A stretch of 64,000 nt of DNA from Owenia fusiformis (taxonomy: Eukaryota; Annelida; Polychaeta; Sabellida; Oweniidae): the NCBI GenBank assembly GCA_903813345.2, contig CAIIXF020000001.1, forward strand, positions 38,721,366 through 38,785,365, in the 5' to 3' direction. This document shows, one piece after another, positions 23,901-33,600 of this stretch; position 1 is the stretch's first letter; every line of letters starts with the position of its first letter. Under the pieces are notes generated by a model. That model was not told where the DNA came from. It worked only from the letters and a program-made list of their open reading frames with translations, and made no database searches. The position numbers were made by a program, and so were the translations under genes.

Positions 23901-26272
23901 GTAATTTTCATCATCCTAAAGATTCCAATCAAACAAAGGTATGCCATACTCAACCTGCAAAATGGCAAATATTTCCTCCACATAAAAGCCCCGGGCAAGT
24001 TGCATTCGTTAAAATCCAAGGCCACAAAAATGCCTATTATGCATTCTTTGAGTATGCCGCAAATGTGAACGAAAACTTGTACAAAATGAAATGTATTCTC
24101 TCGAATATGCAATCTTTTTCCTTTGTATGATAGAAACAGCCAGTTTATTTGAATGGACATGGCTATGCAGCAAAGTGCTAAAACAGCTGCAGATGCAGTT
24201 CTATTATAATGCCTAGATCCATATTTGTCGCTGCTATCATCAAGCATTTGCTTGCAATTGATGACTGTAACATTGTTTCCAACATTTGTGAAACCAATGT
24301 CCGTAATACCTTGTTCAGTCATTTTGTTTCCAGGCTTTAGATATTTGTCGAGGTTCCCCGGTTTAAATCCTTAAAAATAGTATTCTAAACGGAATAGAAA
24401 TGATGAGATTCCTGAGAATGCACTTTTCATGCAGTATTCCAATTTGAATGATTTGTAAGTTTTTGTTCAAATGATGCTAGCATGATTGGTAAATGAATAC
24501 GTACTAAGCGAACTAGTAAGGGATTTGTTATATATATGGTTCTGGTACACATGTAATATATACATATATAATATGGTTCTGGTACACGTGTAATATATAC
24601 ATAATATGGTTCTGGTACACGTGTTATAGTTCCTCATGCTTTCTTTCAGCTATTTAAGTTATAACCTATAAGTGCTAATTGATATTCTTGCAGATTTGAA
24701 CAAAATGTTTTTTTATCATATTATCTGTAAAATGAAGCCTACTGATTGGTCAGTTCTTGTGTTGTACCAATCTGTATTGCTACTGAGATTGTCCCCGTTG
24801 ATCCGTTGCAATACAGAAAATATTGGTACGGAGGGGACAATCTCAGTAGCAATACAGAGGATCATACGATAAAAACGTTAAAAACTTCGTCTCATTCCAA
24901 TACAGAATTTCTCGAGCAGAATATATCCTTTTATATTATTCAAAAGCGTTTGTTATCAATGATTCTCAGCCCTCTGAAAAATGAAAATACCTGTGTGTTA
25001 ATCCTAGGGGTCCAACGATACATCATCTTCAATTTCGATACGAGCAACGATATTCACCTCATGATACGATACAAACAATACAAGCAATCTTAGTGCGTAA
25101 CATATAGGATTGGGAGTTGTTTGAAGAACGAATCGGGGGAGTTTTTTCATGCATTTCGCTTATGTTTTTCATCCAAAAAACACCAATTCACTTTAAAACA
25201 TTTTACTGACAATAAGATTGCACCATATAATCACAAAAATATTCTTATTTTCAAGGAATATCTATGGTTTAACACCCGGGTATTTTCATTTTTCAAACTT
25301 CCGAAGGCTTGGAATCATTGATAATCAACGCTTTTGAATAATACAAAAGCTGTTTTAAATAGGTTTCACCTATGCCAATAATTTCTCAAATTGTGTAAAC
25401 CGTACACATTACCTAATCCCCAGAATTTTCTCTTTGAGGAGTTTCCCATAGAAATCCGATGGTACAGTTCCAAACAGATTTTGAGATAACAGGAAAGTAA
25501 ATCTTAAATACACACCTTATTGGGTTATTTTGGTTTATATTGCAACCCAAAAAAGGTTTGTATTAAAGATTTACTTTCCTGTTATCTCAAAATCGCTTTA
25601 GCAAACCTGAGCAATTGCGAGGCCCCTAGTTAATTCATAGATAATCCTTGAAAATTAGAAATATTTTTGGGGATTGTATGGTGCAATCTTATAGCCAGTA
25701 AAATGTTTTTAAGTGTACTTATGTTTTTAGATGAAAAACATTGGCGAAATGCATGAAAAAACTCCCCTGATTCATTCTACAAACTCTTGCTTCAAATTGC
25801 CAGAGCTTAACAACTAAGTTCATTTTTTATTGAATTTTCCCAAAAAACTCCATAGTTGGGTAATTAGCGTAAAAAAAACCTGTATGGGTAGCTAAAAGGT
25901 TGATGACGTTGATATTGCATGTTAACATGGACCTTCTTGGGGTTTGAAACATGCCACAAATAGATACTCTATTATAAACTGGACTTTTTTCCTTAACCTA
26001 ACAATGCCTTTTACATTTAAAGGTGTGACAAAGAATCTATCCACTGTTTTTCAGGCAATTGCTATGACAAAGTACGAGAAGAAACCAAGGCAATGAAAGA
26101 AAAAATGGGGCTTGACCTGGAACACAACCATCCCAGAGCAGAGGTGTTATATGTCTATGAGAATGAAGATCAATTGAAGGACAAAGCTAAACAAGACAAT
26201 AAGTTTATAGTTGAAATGGAAAAGCCTAGGCCCTCATGGTTCCCATCTAAATTGCTGACAAAGGCGAGGTGA
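17925..26272 (+). CDS. MRPL32: Mitochondrial ribosomal protein bL32m, three exons
   Basis: Structural protein of the mitochondrial large ribosomal subunit. Exons 17925-18012, 20505-20750 and 26055-26272 have GT/AG junctions with phase 1 at both, giving 183 residues (human about 188). The N-terminus, MAGTLKKYISAISRFHSNLL, is basic and amphipathic like a matrix presequence. An ATG at 17814 is in frame, but I prefer 17925 because the protein from there begins directly with a presequence. The mature part carries the L32 signature ILWAVPKGRRT (human FWMAAPKNRRT) and two zinc-ligand pairs: CLEC near the end of exon 2, and CGNC formed across the exon 2/3 junction. The C-terminus RPSWF matches the family. 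Intron 1 contains an inverted-repeat element; intron 2 contains an antisense receptor gene. Confidence 0.95.
18290..19936. mobile_element. 1.65-kb foldback element, about 0.8-kb inverted arms
   Basis: The left arm starts at CCACGGAC, followed by AGTAAGTTTCTGGCGAAAGC; the right arm ends with the complement. Matching blocks recur in mirror order: GGAGCATAGATTA, the ACTATAGTCCTG block, the GTAATCGTAC block, ATAGATTCCT, AGCACCTTAA, AACAGGAAATGACAAAACAG, and GAATCTTTTGAATTTTTCAG. The centre, about 19087-19188, is an unpaired A-rich and T-rich spacer. No transposase frame. It lies in MRPL32 intron 1. Confidence 0.9.
21141..21325 (+). repeat. Dispersed repeat, GTGGTGAC-ended family, copy 2
   Basis: Plus-strand relative of 7740-8010, sharing GTGGTGACATATTGTTATGG and the downstream AACAAATTCTTAAAACTTCC block. 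It lies in MRPL32 intron 2. Confidence 0.75.
21455..21712. repeat. Irregular cluster of ATGCGTGA words
   Basis: ATGCGTGA or one-base variants occur about seven times in 260 bases with irregular spacing. A CGAACGCAATGCGTTCG-type palindrome sits in the middle. GC content is well above the flanks. Nature unknown. Confidence 0.6.
22856..24322 (-). CDS. Orphan 7TM receptor-like protein with repeats in the third loop, intronless
   Basis: Uninterrupted 488-residue frame antisense to MRPL32, inside its second intron. Hydrophobic segments: about 44-66, 77-104, 117-138, 148-169, 180-200 (short and polar), 409-433 and 438-463. This 7TM-like pattern has an extracellular N-terminus bearing Asn-X-Thr sequons (NVT at 17, NRT at 40). 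Between segments 5 and 6 lies a loop of about 210 residues holding three related blocks at 229-257, 258-278 and 279-308, with the theme (Q/H)(I/V)CK, DNxHG, xQT. Canonical class A motifs are missing: segment 3 ends GIFRMMK rather than DRY, and segment 7 lacks NPxxY. Ligand, coupling and even membership of the GPCR superfamily are uncertain. Putative Cys pairing: C122 with C185/C186. Confidence 0.75.
   Translation of the reverse strand: MTEQGITDIGFTNVGNNVTVINCKQMLDDSSDKYGSRHYNRTASAAVLALCCIAMSIQINWLFLSYKGKRLHIRENTFHFVQVFVHICGILKECIIGIFVALDFNECNLPGAFMWRKYLPFCRLSMAYLCLIGIFRMMKITQPYRRIPWWVICVMSVIVWLYCGILVIIPDNKDLVWVDNVADTCCFGLTVIEHSKMIFSLKKKIFTVHIQPNVNSRQNKPSMQTPVDVFQICKLHNTHGCQTESNVQADTQTHIVKFHVCKPDNTHGRQTPPNIPDDMFQICKLDNMHGHQTESNLHADAQTDIVHTSQIHIDLDELENNDTCTKELSKKEPQMQDEIISNIEVTFSSSNPKNENNVVKCHKLKKWNKNKISPSKAFSESSPGRKLRQNQQPQLSIIHPSHRKDLIWEYKLIASEVILLTVALFHMVIQITFRMNDSQLFHLLYSIFVLCLYSIMQSLTLLTSRALRHEFIKFYLRKSSREESGDIT
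24535..24625. repeat. Short tandem repeat upstream of the antisense receptor gene
   Basis: ATATGGTTCTGGTACACGTG and close variants occur three times, separated by TAATATATACATA-type spacers. It is about 0.2 kb 5' of the receptor start, so it could lie in its promoter. Confidence 0.85.
24771..24858. repeat. Perfect 26-bp inverted repeat (hairpin)
   Basis: Bases 24771-24796 are the exact reverse complement of 24833-24858, with a 36-base loop. The loop itself contains GCAATACAGA and TTGGTAC, which can compete for pairing with 24761-24780. It would fold as a pre-miRNA-sized stem in MRPL32 pre-mRNA, but no evidence of processing is available. Confidence 0.9.
24930..25800. repeat. Compound set of three inverted repeats
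   Basis: Arms at about 24930-25000 and 25270-25350 share ATTCAAAAGCGTTTG-type sequence. Arms at about 25135-25266 and 25635-25770 share GCATTTCGC, AATAAGATTGCACCATA and AAAACATTTTACTG. A tight hairpin at about 25481-25600 has GATAACAGGAAAGTAAATCT on the left. The pairs interlock rather than simply nest. It lies in MRPL32 intron 2, with no coding sequence. Confidence 0.85.
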
Positions 26273-26347
26273 TGAATTTAACTCATGAGATGAAAACAGT
26301 AAACATGGTAAAAGGACCTCCTGCCACAACAGAGGTTTTATGGATCA

Positions 26348-26516
26348 CAATGCCATAATAATTACCTGTCATTTTGATGTGAGGCTAGTCTATCTATCTA
26401 CAAGTCCCTGTAACCCCCCCCCCCCTCCACTACACACCTCCCCAGTGATGTGTGTACTCAAGTAGCGGGAAAGGGGTCACAAGGGCTTGTAGCTAGACTA
26501 ATGTGACGTCTGGCAT
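26348..26516. mobile_element. Inverted-repeat element in the MRPL32 3' UTR region
   Basis: AATGCCA on the left is matched by TGGCATT on the right, followed inwards by CTAGTCTA...CTACAAG against CTTGTAG..TAGACTA and GTAACCCC against GGGGTCAC. A 13-C run lies near the middle. It sits between the MRPL32 stop and a plausible poly(A) signal. Confidence 0.75.
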
Positions 26517-26569
26517 TACCTATAAAGAGATTAATGCAAGGAAGTATTTAAAATGTCACATCAATTGAG

Positions 26570-26575
26570 AATAAA
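26570..26575 (+). promoter_or_regulatory. Candidate MRPL32 polyadenylation signal
   Basis: An AATAAA hexamer about 300 bases after the MRPL32 stop and just before the 162-bp tandem array. If used, the 3' UTR would include the inverted repeat at 26348-26516. Confidence 0.5.
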
Positions 26576-26744
26576 GTAGAAATTTACAATCATCAATTTT
26601 TACTTTTCTTAATTCAGATACAGGTTGCATCCTGCATCTGCGAATCTTTTGGCAAAACGGGTAGCTTGTGAGGTGGTCTAAGTCATGATTTAATGCATGG
26701 TTTTTATCGTACCTAACAAGAGGTACGATATTGTAGTCAGCTTG

Positions 26745-27620
26745 ACGGGCGGCGGGCGGGCGGCGTCTCACTTTTCAGCTTGTCTACAGGTTTCCAGCCA
26801 AACCATTTGAGGGATTCATCTGAAATTTTCAGGGATGTTTCTACATATCAAAGTCAAGAACTGATTAGTTTTTGGGCATTCTGGGTAAATTTTAAGGTGG
26901 CCATTTTGGATTTTCCGTCCTAAAATCTTCACTTTCAAGACTTGTCTACAGGTTTTCAGCCAAACCATTTGAGGGATTCATCTGAAATTTTCAGGGATGT
27001 TTCTACATATCAACGTCAAGAACTGATTAGTTTTTGGGCATTCTGGGTAAATTTTAAGGTGGCCATTTTGGATTTTCCGTCCTAAAATCTTTACTTTCAA
27101 GACTTGTCTACAGGTTTCCAGCCAAACCTTTTGAGGGATTCATCTGAAATTTTCAGGGATGTTTCTACATATCAACGTCAAGAACTGATTAGTTTTTGGG
27201 CATTCTGGTTTAATTTTAAGGTGGCCATTTTGGATTTTCTGTCCTACAATCTTCACTTTCAAGACTTGTCTACAGGTTTTCAGCCAAACCATTTGAGGGA
27301 TTCATCTGAAATTTTCAGGGATGTTTCTACATATCAACGTCAAGAACTGATTGGTTTTTTTGGGCATTCTGGGTAAATTTTAAGGTGGCCATTTTGGATT
27401 TTCCGTCCTAAAATCTTCACTTTCAAGACTTGTCTACAGGTTTCCAGCCAAACCATTTGAGGGATTCATCTGAAATTTTCAGGGATGTTTCAACATATCA
27501 ACATCAAGAACTGATTAGTTTTTAGGCATTCTGGGTAAATGTTAAGGCTGCCATTTTAGATTTTCCCTCCTAAAATCTTGTCTATCGAGGCTTGTCTACA
27601 GGTTTCCAGCCAAACCGTTC
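26745..27620. repeat. 162-bp tandem array
   Basis: TGTCTACAGG starts at 26781, 26943, 27105, 27267, 27431 and 27593: spacing 162, 162, 162, 164 and 162. Five units are highly similar and a sixth is partial. Units include AAACCATTTGAGGGATTCAT and GGTGGCCATTTTGGATTTTC. The left edge abuts a (GGGC)n-like block at about 26745-26765. The plus-strand open frame across two units is repeat-derived, not a gene. Confidence 0.96.
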
Positions 27621-28190
27621 AAATTTTTACATATATTACACAGTGATAAGTTCTAGAGCTGATTAACTTTTCTGCGGCCATCTTGCTTTCTTGGTCAACT
27701 AGACCACAATGCTGTGTTTTAGGTAAGATATTGTTCACGTCTGTGCCTTGTTGATATGTAGTAAAAGTGATTAAGTTAATTTTAAAAGCATATCTTCCAG
27801 CATATGTATCAAGCACAAGTAATACAATAAGTGAGTTATCATTAATTGGAATGGTATTATTGTATTCCTTAGCAATGATGACAAAAAGGTAAAATCGATC
27901 ATATCACATACCTTCCGAACTACGATCGATGGGATAATTAAGTTGAACATATATGTAGTGTACATATTGTCTTTGCAAGAGCATCTGCCTTAGCCAAGGC
28001 TTGGACATAGGGCGTGCTTCTACAATTGTGTATAAGAAATATGGTGGAAATTCGCCTTTTAGAACAGATTCATGTAGTATTTCTATGTTTGAGTTCCCAA
28101 CAGTCCAAGTACTCCCTAAATTCTTATTTTCCATGAAAATTTGTTACAAGTTACACTGAAAAAACACAAATACAATCAGAAAATGCCACT
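27621..28190. other. Intergenic region after the 162-bp array
   Basis: Nothing coding recognised on either strand. Short frames here have no family resemblance. Confidence 0.4.
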
Positions 28191-30618
28191 TATTTGATTA
28201 TTATTTATTTATTCTGTTTTTATATAATACCTATCTGTACTCATTGATTCATATAACATGCCCATCTAATCCTCTGTGCAAATGTACAACATAATTTACA
28301 GCATTCTAGACAATAGATTAGTCTCATGATATTTACAACCAAATTCTGAACTTCACAAATTCTAAAAATTAGTTCTTCAATACGCTCTGCTACAGGGCAC
28401 AGTTTTCATTTGTAAGATTAAGAGTTTGTTCCATTTTGTGATAAACTTGGACACAAATTGACATCTGCCAATTTAATAAATATTCTTGTCACAAGGAATA
28501 AAATAAAATAGTTTCTATTGCAAGTACATGTACCTAGCCATTGTAACACAAGGCTTAGGTTAAATGACTCCACCCTCTCTCTGTTGGCCTCAATAGCCCA
28601 TTTATGTCTAATTTTACCCTTATGATTGGTTTTGGTAAATAAATAAACCTACTTTTGGTGTCATATTGAATTCAAGTTTGACTGATTCACCATAAACTAT
28701 CATGCATATATACAAATATGATGTCTTTCATTTTTTTCAAAATTACAATAACACCTATCTGAATGAAAATATGTCAATATGACAGTTTTCAGTTCAAAGA
28801 TTCTGTGAAATACAGAGTTCAAGCATTGGCATTAATTACTTGAGAACCTTTTTCACTTTCACATTATTCTAGAACTCCAAAAGTTTTTAACATGATTTTA
28901 AGCTTACATATTTGGCAATACACTGTAATTCTCAAAAGTAGGCATAATGGATGTTATGATATTCGACATGTTAATTGATAATACTGCTCTCAACAACTAA
29001 CACAAAATCAAATGAAAGGGCATACAAATAGCATTTATGGTTCAAATTTAGTTTCTAAATGCTGTGCAATGATTGGCCTTAATTGTTCCATAAATAAAGT
29101 GATATGTTGCTTAAAAAACCTATGATTGAGGAAGCCTTATTCATCTTATCATTTTATATTCACAACACCATGCATGTAATCAACTTGATTAAACTGCACA
29201 TGTAAATTATGCGATGTGATATTGGCAAAAACACATCAAAATCACAAAAATGTTATATAATCACTTTTTGAATCACTTCTTAGAATGAATTTACTTAGGC
29301 CAGTTAGTTCTCAAACATTATATATCATATGATGACACGCATCAGTCATTTACTGCACAAGTACCTATTCTCTTTACATACAAGTCTAGGTTTACTAAGC
29401 CACAAAATAAAAAAAATGATACATTTTAATTGCATTGGTTTCAATACAGATTCTAGAAAAACTATATTCTGAGTTTCATAAATGACCTATATTATCTCAG
29501 ATTTCAAAATGGTAGGCCACTATTAAATTATACACCTCAATTCACAGAGGTTGCAAACAGTGTTTTTTTACCATCTTACAAAAATAGGTCTAACAGCATG
29601 TACTGTTAAACCTATTCTGTACCATAATGTACTGTGCCCTCATTTGTAGAAATGTATAAAACCATGATAAAATGTCCCAGAAAAACATGCATGAAACACA
29701 ATAATAATATTACTGACATGATGCTCAGCAGAATATAATACATAGGGCAGTTAATGAATACTACATGATTGGTGAAAAATGTCTAATTTTGTTAATCTCT
29801 TGAAATCAAAATAAAGTAATTTATTTCACTGATATTTGATTCCCTAGTAGAAGCAACCAAAGATTGGATTTCAGTTTGATTTATTTGGTTGAAGGAAAAC
29901 AGTCCAGCATACCCGCTGAGCACCCCGATTGTAAAACTTTGAGCTACATCTTTATAATAGACGCAGCATAGAATTCTTAGGTAGAACATCCATTTTATAC
30001 ATTTTCATGAAGCATTCCCAATAATTATAAAACCACATCTTTTTACTAAATAACAAACAATAATGCCATTGGTTATTTACATGTATGTTGCAAGTTTTGC
30101 GTAAGATCTTACCGCCCCCTCCCCCCTTTGTTTCTCCAACATACAGTTGAAAAAGTATGTTTGCAGGTGTAGGAACTAGATACAGGGCTAACTTGTGGCA
30201 TTCTAATTCACATTTAACTACAATTATGATCTTTAATTTGTCAATTCAGTCTAGAATACCACATAAAAGTTTAACTCCTGTGTGAGCTAAAATGAATGTT
30301 AAGCTATAAAAGTGCACGGTGTAAAGGCGTATCTAAGTTTCAGATATTTTATGTGGTGCTATTGACTGTATTAAGACAAATTCAATAAATATTTCCTTTC
30401 CAATGTCTCATTTCCATATTTGAGCATCCTCCTATGTCCTATAGACTAAAAATCTATACTGCTCCAACTCAAAACTTTGAAACTCTACAGTTTGTTGACT
30501 TACTTATCAAGATGAAATTGTAAGCAAAACATATATCACAGAATCTGCTCTATGTCTAATCACCAAATCATCATTGTATGAGTATGTCATAATTCCTAGT
30601 TTATTCTAACATTCTAGC
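28191..30618 (-). other. Probable long 3' UTR of the GAK/auxilin gene
   Basis: This 2.4-kb stretch directly follows the stop codon of the minus-strand gene. It is AT-rich, without coding frames and, unusually for this window, without recognisable repeats. Several AATAAA hexamers occur on the minus strand near its far end (about 28200-28215). That is consistent with a long 3' UTR but unproven. Confidence 0.45.
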
Positions 30619-33600
30619 TTAGTACAAATCTTTCATGCCTCCCTCTTCAAACTCTGTCCAAGCATCACTTAGTTCTATAAATATCAGTCTTGCCAAACTC
30701 TCTTCTGGAGTTCCAGTCAGCTGGAATATAAAATATTAGATATACTGTAAGTATAGTGAAACCTGTAAAGTGGAACACCTCTGTTAGTGGAACACTTTTC
30801 AGAGTTCCAACAGCAAATGACTTAATGTTAAATGAACTTGTTTAAGAACACTTTTTAGAGGTACAATTGGTGGTCCACTGAGATAGGTTTTACTGTATTT
30901 GACAAATTGGAGAATTCAAAAATCTCCCAGTTCTCTTGATTTATCAATGTACATGAACAAGCATATACAAATTCCTACCTTTGAGAACCATAAGAATATT
31001 TCTCAAAATTAAGTGTTGAAATTAAGTTCTATATGATACTAGCACAATTAAACTTGATTTCACACTTATTGATTCATTCAATTCAAATTTTAACTTAGCT
31101 AATGCTGGGATAAAATTCAAAATCCAAAGTACATGTACATGACGCGTAATTGGGCCATGTGGCTCCTACATAAGGCATTCGTTCTATTACACACATACCT
31201 TGTCAGGATGTACAGATAAGACAGCTTTTCTGAAGAATTTCTTAACTTGGGCACCTGTAACCAGCTGGTGCATACCACATTCCTTCCATCTGGTCTCTCC
31301 CTCCCACAGCACTGTATGTAGTGTACTGAGCAGACCCCTAATGTTACGCTCCTTGCCCTCAATCCACTCCTTTACCTACAACAGCATCAACAACCTTAAA
31401 CATCTAATGAAAGTATGTGATTTTCTCATGATGATACCCTAAATATGGATGTAAGACCTATTCCCTGGTATTGTTGGTATAGAAGTATAGCATTGATCTC
31501 CTAGATGTAAGCCATGATTATTACAGTCAATACTCTTAATGATTAAACATCATCTGTTTTACTCTAAATTATCATTCTATAGTGTGTACTTGTATGTCTA
31601 TGTATGACTGCATTTGAAAAACTCTTTGGGTTCCTTTAAAGAGGGATTCCAGAGTCTGTGTTTAATTAGGGAGCACGTCTAGGACTTAACTGATAATATA
31701 TAGCTTTTTGTGCTACACTGAACTTTTGACACGCTCCCTTATGACTGTAAATATGGGAGATATTGCTCATTTCTATTAGTGGTAACAAAATACAGTGCAA
31801 TATAATATAAGAATATGCATTTTGGACTTGCTCTTTTTTACATTATGTAAGGGTATAAGTGTATGAAATTTGTTAAATAATAAAATCTGTCTTAAAATCG
31901 TAAGTAATACCTTTAATTTTTCAGGATCCATTTCCTTAATAAGGTCCTCTTTCTTCATATCTTTCAATGATTTTGGTCCCTCTTTCTTGCTACCCAACTT
32001 GTTACCACCAAGGAGATCTTCAAAGGCATGTTCACCAACCTTTGGAGCAGGACCTGCAGTAACAATGTTAGCATTAATCTTTTAATGTTTTCATGAAGTG
32101 GTCACTTATACAATATATAGCTACTCATATTTGTTTGTTTTGACAATTCCAAAATTCTTCAAATTTAGCTTCTCATTTTTGTTTAAACCATAAAAATTAA
32201 AATTAAAAAATTAAAAAAGTCCCTCAATGTATCATTACATAAAGTAACAAGTAAATGTGACCCCTATAATTTATTTGCGGAGAAATTGATATTTTGTCTT
32301 TTTTGTAGATATACATGTACATGTAAATAATTCAAACATTGCCAATAGAAGGCATTATTATTTATGTTTGAGTGGCACACCAACACTTCACTGCTGGTGA
32401 GATCAAATAGCAATACTCAACTCACCCCAAGGCTTCCTAGTGCCCCGATCTGACCTGTCACCAATGACACTGCTAGACTTAGGAGCACCGGTATTGACAC
32501 CAGCAAAACTGGCTGAACTATAGTTAGGTTTAGCTGGCTGAGCTGGTTGACTTGGTCTGTGTTGAGGGGACTGCCCTGGTGACCTCCAGGCTCCACCTCC
32601 TGCCAAGAAACATCAAATTATTATTCCATTCAAATCTGACCTAATCTGATCTGATTTCGCATTTCTTTCAGAATTAGGGCTGATTGTTTGATGGTTCTAG
32701 CAATTCTCACAATGAAAGATTTAATAGACGAAAGTAAAATGGAGTCATAAAACAACTATACAAGCTGTTTCAATAGGTATTTGAACATGTGAACCTCATC
32801 GCAAGAATTGAATATGAGAGTAAAAACTTAATACAGTAGAGCATTTGGTTATGTTAATGCAATATATTCTTCAGAATTAACACCTATCATAGCAATACAA
32901 TTTGTACTGAACATCAACAGAAAAACAATTTCAATCCAAGTTATGCATCCATAACCACTAAAATGAATGGGTTTCATTTGAAAGAATATTTGATAATTTA
33001 GTGTGTTTAATCATGTTGATTTGAATAGGCAAAGGCCTACTTTATTCTAAGTCATTTTCCTCAACTGTGCATTTTAGGAAACGTGACACTAGCATCATTC
33101 ATAGATAGATCTCATACTGTTTAAAATATCAAACTAAAAGCGATTAACTTTAGTTTATACTGTACCTGCATTCTTTGGACTGACCATATGATTTGTTATG
33201 TATCATGTATCATGAAAAACATGCACAAAACTTGAAGTCAATTAACTCTCCTGCTAAACAATTTCATGTTTGTGTATTTGTATGTTTACCAAATGTAAAA
33301 AATTGTTTTTGCATTTTCAGACCCATGGTGAGAGGCATTATGTAACTAATGAACCCCACTAAGAAAAAATAGGCTATTATACAAAAATATAAGTTACATA
33401 TGTACAAGAATGAAGCACTATTATTTAACTTCAAAATGACTTTAATTCAATATTCAACTTCTTTCTACAACCTCAATTAATGGATGAATTTTGAAATTAT
33501 GTTAATTTTGCAGATGGGTCATGGCAAACTATCCATAAAACAAGTAAGAAGTGATTAATTTGGCCTGATAATTCAGAGAGTCAACTTAACTGCTTTTATT

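Noticed and set aside
27104-27376. Plus-strand frame of 90 residues
   Set aside because: Made of two units of the 162-bp array; it is open only because the unit length is a multiple of three.
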